From: an uncultured Prevotellaceae bacterium
GTDB lineage: Bacteria > Bacteroidota > Bacteroidia > Bacteroidales > Bacteroidaceae
Direction: 5' to 3'
DNA: 46,410 nucleotides
NCBI GenBank assembly: GCA_947168395.1
Contig: CAMVLT010000025.1
Location: 1 to 46,410, forward strand
Part shown: positions 25,217 to 34,162 of the stretch, piece after piece
How the letters are laid out: every line of letters starts with the position of its first letter
Numbering within the stretch: the stretch's first letter is position 1
Notes under the pieces: generated by a model
Databases searched by the model: none
The model's input: the letters and a program-made list of their open reading frames with translations, nothing else
What the model was told of the DNA's origin: nothing
Made by a program: the position numbers and the translations under genes

Positions 25217-26673
25217 TCACGACGGGCGGCGAGGGTGGCAAGGAAACCGATAAGGAAAATGGTGGAGGTGCCGAGGACAATGGCGAGGTATTCGTGCAGA
25301 TGAAGTCCGGGCAGGTCCCAGAGGCCAGCAAGGGAAATCCATGCGATGACGGCAACGCCACAGATACAGCCGATGAGAGCCGCCATGCGGTTGATTTTCA
25401 GGGGAATACAGCCCAGCAGAAAGAGTCCCAGCATACCGCCGGAGAAGATGCTCGACAGCTTCCACCACGCATCGATGATGCTCTCCACACTCAGCATAGC
25501 AATAGCCACGATGATGCCCAACACCCCCACAACGACGCTTGAGATACGCAACACAGCAAGATGATGACGATTGGTGGCATGAGGGAAGAAGGGCTTGAAG
25601 TAGTCTGTCAGTACGATGGTAGCCGCAGAAGTTACACTTGTAGATACCGTACTCATGCCTGCCGCAAAGATACTGGCAATGAGCAGTCCACGTACCCCTA
25701 CGGGCAACGTGTTGACAATGAAATAAGGAAACACGAAGTCGGGCTTTGCGGCAATGTCGGGCGGCAGAAGCGAAGGGTTTGCCGTATAGTAGCTGTAGAG
25801 AGCAGATCCGATGAGGAAGAACAAAGCCGAGACGGGAATGAACAGATAGCCGCCGAAGAGTGCCGAGAACCGTGCATCGCGATCGCTCTTGGCAGCATGG
25901 TAGCGCTGAACGTAGTTCTGGTCGATGCCATAGTTCTGCAGATTGATGAAGATGCCATAAATCAGGCATACCCAGAAGGTTGACCTCGTCAGGTCGGCCG
26001 AGAATTCACCCAACGAAAACTTATTGCCTGTGGGCGAGTTGACGGCAAGCTCGAAAGCCTGCATCGGCCCCTCAGGCATACTGAATAGCAGCAGCCCCAG
26101 ACAAATCAGCGCACCACCAATCAAGACGAACCCCTGAATGGCGTCAGCCCAGATGACAGCCTTCAGGCCACCCATCATGGAGTAGATGATAATGGCGATG
26201 GATGTCAGGATAATCACGGCATGTATGTTCCACCCCATGAGGATGTACATCGGCACCGCCAATAGATAGAGTATGCTGCCCATGCGGGCTATCTGCGTCA
26301 ACAGGTAACAGGCCGAGGCATAGAGCCTTGCCCATGCGCCGAACTTCTCTTCCAGGAATGTATAGGCTGATACGGAACCGCTCTTGCGATAGAACGGCAC
26401 GAAGTATTTCGCTGCGAAATAACTCGATATGGGGATGCTGAGTGAGAATACGAAGGCATTCCAGTCGGCAGCGAATGCCTTGCCGGGATAGCCTATGTAA
26501 CTGATGCTCGACACGTAGGTGGCAAAGATGCTCATGCCCACCATCCAGCCCGGAACAGAATGGCCTGCCGACGTGAACTCATCGGCAGTGCTCCCCTTTC
26601 GAAAGAAAGAGCAGCCGAACACTACCACGCCGAGGGTAAAGACCAGGAAAACAATGAAATCAACTGTGTGCAT
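25210..26673 (-). CDS. Sodium:solute symporter (SSS family)
   Basis: This 487-residue inner-membrane protein has about 13 hydrophobic segments. Family features are 'FTSAGHSVPGWMVGMSIFATYVSSISYIGYPG' at the N-terminus (TM1-2 with the Ser-rich sodium site), 'GGLKAVIWADAIQGF' and 'LLIASIFAAGMSTVSTSVTSAATIVLTDY' (TM8, sodium site). It imports a sugar, sialic acid-like or uronic product with sodium; the exact solute cannot be read. It points against both flanking operons: its end overlaps the beta-galactosidase end by 7 bp, and its start faces the next GH2 gene across 101 bp that contain an inverted repeat. In a pectin cluster without SusC/D it is the only transporter in view. Confidence 0.93.
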   Translation of the reverse strand: MHTVDFIVFLVFTLGVVVFGCSFFRKGSTADEFTSAGHSVPGWMVGMSIFATYVSSISYIGYPGKAFAADWNAFVFSLSIPISSYFAAKYFVPFYRKSGSVSAYTFLEEKFGAWARLYASACYLLTQIARMGSILYLLAVPMYILMGWNIHAVIILTSIAIIIYSMMGGLKAVIWADAIQGFVLIGGALICLGLLLFSMPEGPMQAFELAVNSPTGNKFSLGEFSADLTRSTFWVCLIYGIFINLQNYGIDQNYVQRYHAAKSDRDARFSALFGGYLFIPVSALFFLIGSALYSYYTANPSLLPPDIAAKPDFVFPYFIVNTLPVGVRGLLIASIFAAGMSTVSTSVTSAATIVLTDYFKPFFPHATNRHHLAVLRISSVVVGVLGIIVAIAMLSVESIIDAWWKLSSIFSGGMLGLFLLGCIPLKINRMAALIGCICGVAVIAWISLAGLWDLPGLHLHEYLAIVLGTSTIFLIGFLATLAARRDY

Positions 26674-26707
26674 GCTGATCTTTTTCTAAGATGACGCACC
26701 TATCGGT

Positions 26708-26737
26708 GTTTTGTAACGTTCCTGAGGGGTACAAAAC
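26708..26737. promoter_or_regulatory. Inverted repeat GTTTTGTA-N14-TACAAAAC, candidate operator
   Basis: Perfect 8-bp arms separated by 14 bp (centre-to-centre 22 bp, two helical turns) lie in the divergent gap between the symporter and the GH2 gene. This geometry suits a dimeric regulator acting on both promoters. No clear TAnnTTTG element was found in the gap, so promoters here may depend on another sigma factor or an activator. Confidence 0.45.
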
Positions 26738-26774
26738 GCATGCTGCAGAGTCATCCTATTAAATAATGTAATTC

Positions 26775-29603
26775 ATGGCGAGACAAAAGATAAGAGCTTT
26801 GGTCGCAATTGCCCTGTGCTGCACTTGCGCATGGGGCCAGGACTACGAGACACATCGACAGTACCTGAGCGGTACGGGCTGCGACGATATGGTAGAATGG
26901 GACTTCCAATGTTCCGACGGGCGTAACAGCGGTAAGTGGACGAAGATTGGCGTGCCCTCGTGCTGGGAGCTGCAGGGCTTTGGTACCTACCAATACGGCA
27001 TGCGCTTCTATGGCAAGGCCACCCCTGAAGGCATTGCCGACGAGAAGGGAACCTACAAGACGGAGTTCACGTTGCCCGAAGAATGGAGGGACTGGCAGGT
27101 ACAGCTGGTCTTTGAAGCCGTCTTTACCGATGCCAATGTGACCATTAACGGACGGAAGGCCGGTAACGGGCTATACCAAGGGGGCTATACACGGCATACC
27201 ATCGATGTGTCGGACCGTGTGTTCTTCGGCACCAGGAAGAACCGGCTCGAAGTGGAAGTGGCCAAGGAGAGCAGTAATCCGCAGGTGAACTTAGCCGAGC
27301 GCAGGGCCGACTATTGGAACTTCGGCGGCATCTGGCGTCCTGTGTTTGTGGTAGCCAAGCCGCCTCAGAACATACAGCGGGTGGCGATTGATGCCAAGGC
27401 CGACGGCCGTTTCATGGCCGACGTCTATCTGAACCGCGCCGTCAACGGCTGTTCCGTAAGTGTCGATATCATCGACACCAATGGTAAGAAGGTGGCGCAA
27501 AGCCCCTCCTTTGCCATTGCCAGCGATTGTGGCAAGGCCGATTTCATCGTCAACAGTCCCAAACTTTGGAATGCTGAGGAGCCCAATCTCTATACGGCTG
27601 TTTTCACCCTCAAGGACGCTAACGGAAAGCCCCTCCACGTGGAGCGGCAGAAGTTTGGCTTCCGCACCATTGAGTATCGTCATCAGTATGCTGGCGACCC
27701 GGATGACGGCGTGTTCATTAACGGTCAGAAGGTCATCTTCAAGGGCGTGAACCGCCACTCGTTCCGCCCGGAGAGTGGCCGCACGCTGTCGAAGGAGAAG
27801 AACATCGAAGACGTGAAGCTCATCAAGTCGATGAATATGAACGCCGTGCGTCTCTCCCACTACCCTGCCGACCCAGAGTTCCTGGATGCCTGCGACTCAT
27901 TGGGGCTCTATGTGGAATGTGAGCAGCCCGGCTGGCACCATGCCCATGAGACGGTGGTGGGTTCGCAGATGGTGGAGGAGATGGTGACATGCGATGTCAA
28001 TCACCCTTCCATCATCTTTTGGAGCAATGGCAACGAGGGCGGCTTTAATTTCGAGCTGGAGCCTGTCTTCAAGCAACTCGACCCCCAACAGCGCGTCGTA
28101 CTCTACCCCTGGTCGAATCGCAATGGTTTCGAGACCAAGCACTACCGTTCGTGGGGCGAGACGGCCGACTATATGCGAAAGAAGGAGATATTCATGCCTA
28201 CCGAGTTTCTGCATGGTCTATACGATGGAGGTCACGGGGCTGGTCTAAAGGACTACTGGAAGCTGATGATGTCGAATCCCCGTTGTGCCGGCGGCTTCCT
28301 CTGGGACTTGATGGACCAGGGAGTAGTACGCACGGATAAGAACAACATCATCGACTGCATGGGCAACTTTGGCTCCGATGGCATTGTCGGCCCCCACATG
28401 GAGAAGGAGGGCTCGTACTTTACCATCAAGGAAGTGTGGAGTCCGGTGCAGGTGATATCGTGGGACTACGACGGCATCAACATCAAGAACTGCTACGATT
28501 TCACCAACCTGAAGGACTGCCAATTCAGTTATAAGTTGCTTGAGATGCCTACCTACGGCCAATCGGAGGTGAAGGTCATCAAGGAAGGAAAATTCCCTTC
28601 GCCCGATATTGCACCAGGCAAAGGGGATAAACTCAAGTTGAAAAAGACGGATGCGGAAGTGATACAACTGACGGCCATCGACCCGCACGGTCAGGAGATC
28701 TTTACGTGGAGCCACAAGCACATGACAAAGGCTGGCCATCTGAACAAGAAAGTCCTGCGCGAGAACTCTCAGCAGTACACCTATACCGAGAAAGGCGACC
28801 AATTGCAGATTCAGCACGCCAACCGTCAATACACCTTCAGCAAGAAGACGGGCCTACTGATGGGCGTCAGTATCGGCGACAGGAAGTTGTCGCTCAGCAA
28901 CGGGCCGCGCTTCGTGGCTGCCAAGCGTAGTGACCGTTCGGAAGACGGTTTCTACAACCACGACGACAAGGAGGCCTTCAAGAAGAAGACGCAATATACC
29001 GAGTATGCCGATCAGGGGCGGTTTGCCGGTTTCTCCTTCAGCGACAGCACATTGGTGGCCACATACCAGCATGGTTCTATTGAAAAGGTCACTTGGCGCT
29101 TCCTGGCCGATGGTGGTGTCTATATGAATGTGGACTACTATTTCAATGGTGTGGTAGACTTGATGGGCATCACGTTCGACTATCCCGAGAAGATGGTGAA
29201 GTCGAAACAATGGGTAGGCAAAGGCCCCTATCGTGTGTGGCAGAACCGAATGGAAGGGCCACAGATGGGACTTTGGCAGAACGACTATAACGACCCCATC
29301 CCTGGCGAGACGTTCGAGTATCCTGAGTTCAAGGGCTATTTCTCAAATGTCTCGTGGATGAGGCTGAACACGACCGAGGGTCAGTTGGGTGTTGAGGGCA
29401 TCGGATTGAAGGTTGGCGTCTATACCCCTCGCGACGGTCGCGACCATATCCTCTACACCTTGCCCGAGACTGGCATCTCCATCCTGACGGTCATTCCTGC
29501 TGTACGTAACAAGGTGAACACCACCGACCTCAACGGACCCTCGGCGCAGCCCTATTGGAGCCAGGGCGAGGGCCACATCAATGCCATCCTACGTTTTGAC
29601 TGA
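26775..29603 (+). CDS. Secreted GH2 glycosidase
   Basis: The protein has 942 residues with a signal peptide ('IRALVAIALCCTCAWGQ'). The layout is a GH2 N-terminal sandwich (about 20-200, 'GVPSCWELQGFGTYQYG', 'NVTINGRKAG'), an Ig-like domain, a TIM barrel (about 300-590) with acid/base Glu421 in 'SNGNEGG' and nucleophile Glu477 in 'MPTEFLHG', then the domain 4/5 sandwiches, intact and in normal order ('WSPVQVISWDYDGINI', 'KGPYRVWQNRMEGPQMG'). It differs clearly from the beta-galactosidase upstream: it lacks the 'SEYAH' motif and the RAPTDND segment. GH2 covers beta-galactosidase, beta-glucuronidase, arabinopyranosidase and others; specificity cannot be decided from motifs. It opens the second operon, 101 bp from the divergent symporter. 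Confidence 0.9.
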   Translation: MARQKIRALVAIALCCTCAWGQDYETHRQYLSGTGCDDMVEWDFQCSDGRNSGKWTKIGVPSCWELQGFGTYQYGMRFYGKATPEGIADEKGTYKTEFTLPEEWRDWQVQLVFEAVFTDANVTINGRKAGNGLYQGGYTRHTIDVSDRVFFGTRKNRLEVEVAKESSNPQVNLAERRADYWNFGGIWRPVFVVAKPPQNIQRVAIDAKADGRFMADVYLNRAVNGCSVSVDIIDTNGKKVAQSPSFAIASDCGKADFIVNSPKLWNAEEPNLYTAVFTLKDANGKPLHVERQKFGFRTIEYRHQYAGDPDDGVFINGQKVIFKGVNRHSFRPESGRTLSKEKNIEDVKLIKSMNMNAVRLSHYPADPEFLDACDSLGLYVECEQPGWHHAHETVVGSQMVEEMVTCDVNHPSIIFWSNGNEGGFNFELEPVFKQLDPQQRVVLYPWSNRNGFETKHYRSWGETADYMRKKEIFMPTEFLHGLYDGGHGAGLKDYWKLMMSNPRCAGGFLWDLMDQGVVRTDKNNIIDCMGNFGSDGIVGPHMEKEGSYFTIKEVWSPVQVISWDYDGINIKNCYDFTNLKDCQFSYKLLEMPTYGQSEVKVIKEGKFPSPDIAPGKGDKLKLKKTDAEVIQLTAIDPHGQEIFTWSHKHMTKAGHLNKKVLRENSQQYTYTEKGDQLQIQHANRQYTFSKKTGLLMGVSIGDRKLSLSNGPRFVAAKRSDRSEDGFYNHDDKEAFKKKTQYTEYADQGRFAGFSFSDSTLVATYQHGSIEKVTWRFLADGGVYMNVDYYFNGVVDLMGITFDYPEKMVKSKQWVGKGPYRVWQNRMEGPQMGLWQNDYNDPIPGETFEYPEFKGYFSNVSWMRLNTTEGQLGVEGIGLKVGVYTPRDGRDHILYTLPETGISILTVIPAVRNKVNTTDLNGPSAQPYWSQGEGHINAILRFD

Positions 29604-29618
29604 AAAGCCCCAACACAA

Positions 29619-29639
29619 CCCCTCCCCCAAAGGGAGGGG
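29619..29639. repeat. G/C-rich hairpin CCCCTCCC-N5-GGGAGGGG between genes
   Basis: The perfect 8-bp arms with a 5-nt loop sit in the 58-bp gap between the GH2 and GH106-like genes. No T-run follows, so it is more like an interspersed hairpin repeat or a processing/stability site than a terminator. A near copy occurs 89 bp downstream inside the next gene. Confidence 0.7.
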
Positions 29640-29661
29640 CATTGAGAGAAAAAGATAAAAT

Positions 29662-32600
29662 ATGATATTTAAGAAAACCATCGTCAGTTTCCTGCTTTTG
29701 TTAAGCGCCCCTCTCTACGGGAGGGGTCAAGGGGAGGCTCCCTGGACCTTCTGGTACTGGATGTACGGGGCCGTCTCGGAGGCGGGCATCAAGGCCGACC
29801 TCCAGGCGATGAAGGATGTGGGATTAGGCGGCTGTTACCTGATGCCTATCCGTGGGGCCGCCGAGCACCCTGAGTATCAAGGCAAGGCCGATGCGCTGAG
29901 TGATAACTTCTGGCACATGGTAGACTACTCAATGGCCCAGGCCGATTCCCTTGGTCTGGGATTGGGCATTCATGTTTGCGACGGTTTTGCCTTGGCGGGC
30001 GGGCCGTGGATAACGCCCGAAGAGTCGATGCAGAAGATTGTCTTTTGCGATACGGTGGTCGGCGGCGGCAAGCACAGTTTCCTGATGCCCAAGCCTCAGC
30101 ACTACGAGAATTACTATGAGGACATCGCGGTCTACGCCATTCCCATTGACTATTCACCATTGACCATTACCCATTGGAATGCACACCCCTCATCAACGGT
30201 CAACGGGCAATGGACAATGTTCAATGGCCAATACAACGACAAGGGCGTGTTTTGTGCTGATAACCCGTGCTGGATTCAGTACGAGTTCAACGAGCCAACC
30301 TTGGTACGCAGCATCGAGATAGAGCCTTCGAGCACGAATATCCAGAGCCAGCGGCTGCTGGTGAAGGCTTCCAACGACGGGTCTGTCTTCTACACGGTCA
30401 AGCAACTTACGCCGCCTCGACAAGGTTGGCAGAACACGGGGTTCAACACCACCTTCTCAATCCCACCGACCACAGCCAGATATTTCCGTTTTGAATGGAC
30501 GCCAGAGGGTTCCGAGCCTGGGGCCGAAGACCTCGATGCCGCCAAGTGGAAGCCCGTGCTGCGACTGAAGAGCCTGCGCTTCAACAGTTGGCCGCTCATC
30601 GACAACTGGGAGGGCAAGGCCGGTTACGTTTGGCGCATCGCACCTGAAACGCCTGAGGCAGACGTGCCTGCCAAGGACTACCTCCGTCCGCAGGACATCA
30701 TCTGTACGGAAATGCAGGACAATCAGCTCGACATCGACCTGCCTAAGGGCACTTGGCGCATCCTGCGCATGGGACACACCTCTACAGGCCACAGCAACGC
30801 CACAGCGGGAGGTGCCAAGGGATTGGAGTGTGACAAGTTCTCGCGAAAGGCTGTTGAGAAGCAGGTGGACGCCTGGTTTGGCCTGTTTATGCAGCGTCCC
30901 CACCATCAAGTCGTCCAATATCTGCACGTCGACTCGTGGGAGTGCGGCTCGCAGAACTGGAGCCGGAACTTTGAACAGGAGTTTGAGCGTCGCAGGGGCT
31001 ACGGCCTGCTCCCCCTGCTGCCCGTATATGCCGGCGTGCCGATGGTGGGTGGTGAGGACGTGTTGCGCGACATCCGCAAGACCATCAACGAACTCATCAA
31101 CGAGGTGTTCTTCTCGACGGTTGCCCGGAAGGCCAAGGAGTATGGTGTGCAGCTGTCGTCGGAAAGCGTGGCTCCCACGATGGTCAGCGACGGCATGGAG
31201 CATTATAAATATGTGGATGTGCCGATGGGCGAATACTGGCTCAACTCGCCAACCCACGACAAGCCCAACGACATGCTCGACGCCATCAGCGGAGCCCACG
31301 TCTATGGCAAGAACATTGTTCAGGCTGAAGGCTTCACCGAGGTGCGCGGCGTATGGGACGAAACGCCTGCCAGCATCAAGGCACTACTCGACCGCAACTT
31401 CGCCTTGGGCATGAACCGCCTCTTCTTCCACGTGAATACCCATAACCCCTGGCTCGACCGCAAACCGGGCATGACGCTCGACGGCATCGGACTCTTCTTC
31501 CAGCGCGACCAGACGTGGTTCGCTGAGGCAAAGCCCTTCATCGATTACATCACCCGTTGCCAGACGCTTCTGCAAATGGGCAAGCCGGTGGTGGATATAG
31601 CCGTCTATACGGGTGAGGAAGTGCCCTCACGGGCGTTCACCCCCGACCGTCTCGTGCCGATGCTGCCCGGCCTGTTTGGCGCAGAGCGTGTCACTTCTGA
31701 GCACAATCGTCTCGCCAATCATGGTTGCCCCATGATTGAAAGTCCCGTTGGCGTGCGCCACTCCGCTGGCATCCTCGATTTGAAAGACTGGATCAACCCC
31801 TTGCACGGCTATCAGTACGACTCGATGAACAAGGACGCCTTGCTCCATCGGCCTTTCCATTACAAGGTGTTGGTGGTGCCTTCCTGGGTGCTGGTCTCGG
31901 CCGAAGCCAAGGAGCGTATCGCCCAACTGCGAGAGCAGGGGGTGACCGTTTTGGACACTCCTTACGAAGGCAGCACCATCGGGCAGTTAGACCCTGATGT
32001 CGTTCTGCCTGAGGGTATCGCCTACGCCCATCGTGCTGGCGATGACTTCGACATCTACTTCCTCTCAAACCAGACCAACGTGGAGCAAACTTTCTCGCCC
32101 GTCTTCCGTCAGCAGCACGCTAACGCCGTGATTTATAACCCGCTGACAGACGAGCGTTTACGTTACGACGGCACCGTCTCGTTGCCACCCTACGGCTCAG
32201 CATTCGTTTGCTTAGGGCAAACCTTTTACTCCAGGGGGTGGAGTAAAAAGCTCCAAGGGGTGGAGCAAAGAGCTCCAGGGGGTGGAGTAAATGCTCAGCC
32301 CTGGGGTATCTCTTTCGTTGAGTCAGGCTTAGTGCTGGAAAGCCCGCAGCTCTTCGACTGGAGTCAGCATGAGGACTACAGAATTCGCTATTTCAGCGGT
32401 CATGCCCGCTATGCGACGACGTGGGAACTGAAGAAGAAGCAGGTGCCGCAGGGGCGTGCGTGGCTGTCGCTGCCCAACGTGAGGGACATCGCCCACGTCT
32501 GGATTAACGGCAGGGACTGCGGCATTGCCTGGACAGCTCCCTACGAGGTAGAGATAACAGGAGCCTTGCAGAAAGGCAAGAACAAAATAGAAATCGAGGT

Positions 32601-32751
32601 GGTCAACACGTGGCACAACGCTCTGCGCGGTATGGACCAAGGCAAGGCACCCTACGAGGGCATTTGGACCAACGCCAAGTATCGCACCAAGGGTGACGGC
32701 TTGCTGCCAGCCGGCCTCCTCGCCGAACCAGTAATCAAAACAGAGAAATAA
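29662..32751 (+). CDS. GH106-like alpha-L-rhamnosidase
   Basis: The 1029-residue secreted protein starts 'MIFKKTIVSFLLLLSAPLYG'. The segment 'PWTFWYWMYGAVSEAGIKADLQAMKDVGLGGCYLMPIRG' pattern (residues about 30-70) is typical of GH106 enzymes such as those acting on rhamnogalacturonan II, followed by a TIM-like catalytic region with 'LHVDSWECGSQNW' (about 420) and 'SSESVAPTMVSDG' (about 505). It ends with a beta-sandwich carbohydrate-binding domain ('LPNVRDIAHVWINGRDCGIAW', about 935). Three DNA repeats are written into the coding sequence: a G/C hairpin at the signal-peptide junction (29708), a heptamer palindrome (30144) and three tandem 22-bp hairpins (32225). None breaks the frame. The next gene starts one base after the stop. 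Confidence 0.85.
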   Translation: MIFKKTIVSFLLLLSAPLYGRGQGEAPWTFWYWMYGAVSEAGIKADLQAMKDVGLGGCYLMPIRGAAEHPEYQGKADALSDNFWHMVDYSMAQADSLGLGLGIHVCDGFALAGGPWITPEESMQKIVFCDTVVGGGKHSFLMPKPQHYENYYEDIAVYAIPIDYSPLTITHWNAHPSSTVNGQWTMFNGQYNDKGVFCADNPCWIQYEFNEPTLVRSIEIEPSSTNIQSQRLLVKASNDGSVFYTVKQLTPPRQGWQNTGFNTTFSIPPTTARYFRFEWTPEGSEPGAEDLDAAKWKPVLRLKSLRFNSWPLIDNWEGKAGYVWRIAPETPEADVPAKDYLRPQDIICTEMQDNQLDIDLPKGTWRILRMGHTSTGHSNATAGGAKGLECDKFSRKAVEKQVDAWFGLFMQRPHHQVVQYLHVDSWECGSQNWSRNFEQEFERRRGYGLLPLLPVYAGVPMVGGEDVLRDIRKTINELINEVFFSTVARKAKEYGVQLSSESVAPTMVSDGMEHYKYVDVPMGEYWLNSPTHDKPNDMLDAISGAHVYGKNIVQAEGFTEVRGVWDETPASIKALLDRNFALGMNRLFFHVNTHNPWLDRKPGMTLDGIGLFFQRDQTWFAEAKPFIDYITRCQTLLQMGKPVVDIAVYTGEEVPSRAFTPDRLVPMLPGLFGAERVTSEHNRLANHGCPMIESPVGVRHSAGILDLKDWINPLHGYQYDSMNKDALLHRPFHYKVLVVPSWVLVSAEAKERIAQLREQGVTVLDTPYEGSTIGQLDPDVVLPEGIAYAHRAGDDFDIYFLSNQTNVEQTFSPVFRQQHANAVIYNPLTDERLRYDGTVSLPPYGSAFVCLGQTFYSRGWSKKLQGVEQRAPGGGVNAQPWGISFVESGLVLESPQLFDWSQHEDYRIRYFSGHARYATTWELKKKQVPQGRAWLSLPNVRDIAHVWINGRDCGIAWTAPYEVEITGALQKGKNKIEIEVVNTWHNALRGMDQGKAPYEGIWTNAKYRTKGDGLLPAGLLAEPVIKTEK
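29708..29726. repeat. Coding copy of the CCCCTC-C/GGGAGGGG hairpin
   Basis: CCCCTCTC and GGGAGGGG form an 8-bp stem (one G-U pair) around a 3-nt loop. It lies just after the signal peptide of the GH106-like protein and is followed by GGGGAGGCTCCC, which can form a second small hairpin. It encodes 'APLYGRGQGEAP'. Confidence 0.65.
30144..30232. repeat. Heptamer palindrome inside the GH106-like gene
   Basis: The left arm (30144-30178) is five 7-bp units of CATTGAC/TATTCAC/CATTACC type. The right arm (30198-30232) is five units of GGTCAAC/GGGCAAT/GGACAAT/GTTCAAT/GGCCAAT type, the inverse complement. About 19 bases separate them. The pattern keeps exact 7-bp register although units are degenerate. 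It is in frame and encodes a Thr/Asn/Ser-rich segment. Confidence 0.82.
32225..32290. repeat. Three tandem 22-bp hairpin repeats inside the GH106-like gene
   Basis: CTCCA-(A/G)GGGG-TGGAG occurs at 32229, 32251 and 32273, exactly 22 bp apart. The first extends to TTTACTCCA/TGGAGTAAA. Because 22 is not a multiple of three, each copy is read in a different frame ('RGWSK', 'QGVEQ', 'PGGGV'), so the repeat is kept at DNA, not protein, level. Confidence 0.88.
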
Positions 32752-32752
32752 T

Positions 32753-34159
32753 ATGAGGAAACTATGCTGCGCGATTATTGCGCTTGTGGGATTTACAGCC
32801 CATGCTAAGGTCAGACTGCCTCAGTTCTTCGGCGACAACATGGTGTTGCAACAACAGACGGAGTGCAACATCTGGGGATGGACGGAGCCTGGCAGAAAGG
32901 TGGTTGTCAATACGTCGTGGGACAAGAGCACTCATACGGCGACGGCCCGTAAGGACGGGCGGTTCGACGTGAAGGTGCCTACGCCCGGGGCTGGCGGGCC
33001 CTACAACATCAGCTTCAGGGATGGCGACGACTTTACGCTGAGCAACGTGATGATTGGCGAGGTGTGGATATGCTCAGGACAGTCGAACATGGAGATGCTG
33101 ATGAAGGGCTACAAGGCTCAGCCGGTGGAGGGTGCCGTGGAGGAACTGCTCTGCTGCAAAGACGATGGGCTGCGTTTGTTCTATGGCAAGCGGATAGCAT
33201 CGCTGGAGCCACAGCAGGACCTTGGCGGCTCCTGGCAGGAGGCCCATACTGCCAGCGTACGCGAGTTCTCGGCCACCGCTTATTTCTTTGGCAAGGCGCT
33301 GAGGAAGATGCTGGGTGTGCCGGTAGGCTTGATTTGTACGGCCTTCGGCGGTTCTGCCTGTGAGGCCTGGATGAAGGCCGACTGGCTGAAAGCATTTCCC
33401 AAGGTGCAGCAGACGATTACGGAAGAGGACGTCAGGAAGTTGCAGCAACGTTGTCCGACTGCACTCTACAACGGACAGCTCTCGCCCCTCGTGGGCTACG
33501 GCATCAGGGGTGCCATCTGGTATCAGGGCGAGGACAATGTACCGCGCTACGACTTCTACGCGCCCTTACTCTCGCGTATGATTCAGGGCTGGCGGGATGA
33601 GTGGAAACAGGGCGACTTCCCCTTCTACTACTGTCAGATAGCACCCTTCGACTATAGCGTTACTGACTGGGCACTCTACAACAGCGCCCTGCTCCGCGAA
33701 CAGCAGCAGCAGGTCGAGACGATGGTCGAGAACTGTCGCATGGCGGTGCTCTTGGATACTGGCATCAAGGACGTCATACATCCTCGCAAGAAGCGCATAG
33801 CGGGCGAACGTCTCGCCATCCTCGCCCTCGCCAACACCTACGGCGTAAAGGGTTTGCCCGACTTCGCCAAATATAAAGAGGTGGAGTTTAGGAATGACAC
33901 GGCGGTCATAGCCTTCGACCGCTCAAAGGAATGGGTATATTTCGAGAACGGTGGCACATCCGCGAACTTCGAGGTGGCTGGCAGCGACAAAGTGTTCCAC
34001 CCTGCCTCGAAGGTATGGGTGAACCGCAACCGTGTCTACGTGATTTGCAACGACGTGAGACAGCCTGCGGCTGTGCGCTACGCCTGGCGCGACTGGGTGG
34101 TGGGCGACCTGATGCACGATGGGCTGCCCGTCTCTTCATTCCGTACTGATAACTGGTAA
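32753..34159 (+). CDS. SASA-domain (sialate O-acetylesterase-like) carbohydrate esterase
   Basis: This 468-residue secreted esterase (signal 'MRKLCCAIIALVGFTAHA') has an N-terminal sandwich ('LPQFFGDNMVLQQQTECNIWGW') and an SGNH-hydrolase core. The nucleophile block is 'ICSGQSNME' (Ser111); the oxyanion and Asn regions are 'ICTAFGGSACEAWM' and 'GAIWYQGEDNV'; the catalytic Asp340/His343 lie in 'IKDVIHPRKK'. Members remove acetyl esters from sugars. Given GH106, GH78 and PL1 neighbours, acetylated pectin side chains are a more likely substrate than sialic acid. Gaps of 1 bp before and 3 bp after place it firmly in the operon. Confidence 0.9.
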   Translation: MRKLCCAIIALVGFTAHAKVRLPQFFGDNMVLQQQTECNIWGWTEPGRKVVVNTSWDKSTHTATARKDGRFDVKVPTPGAGGPYNISFRDGDDFTLSNVMIGEVWICSGQSNMEMLMKGYKAQPVEGAVEELLCCKDDGLRLFYGKRIASLEPQQDLGGSWQEAHTASVREFSATAYFFGKALRKMLGVPVGLICTAFGGSACEAWMKADWLKAFPKVQQTITEEDVRKLQQRCPTALYNGQLSPLVGYGIRGAIWYQGEDNVPRYDFYAPLLSRMIQGWRDEWKQGDFPFYYCQIAPFDYSVTDWALYNSALLREQQQQVETMVENCRMAVLLDTGIKDVIHPRKKRIAGERLAILALANTYGVKGLPDFAKYKEVEFRNDTAVIAFDRSKEWVYFENGGTSANFEVAGSDKVFHPASKVWVNRNRVYVICNDVRQPAAVRYAWRDWVVGDLMHDGLPVSSFRTDNW

Positions 34160-34162
34160 ACG

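Noticed and set aside
29619..29639. Terminator between the GH2 and GH106-like genes
   Set aside because: No T-run follows the hairpin and the next gene lies only 23 bp beyond it in the same operon.
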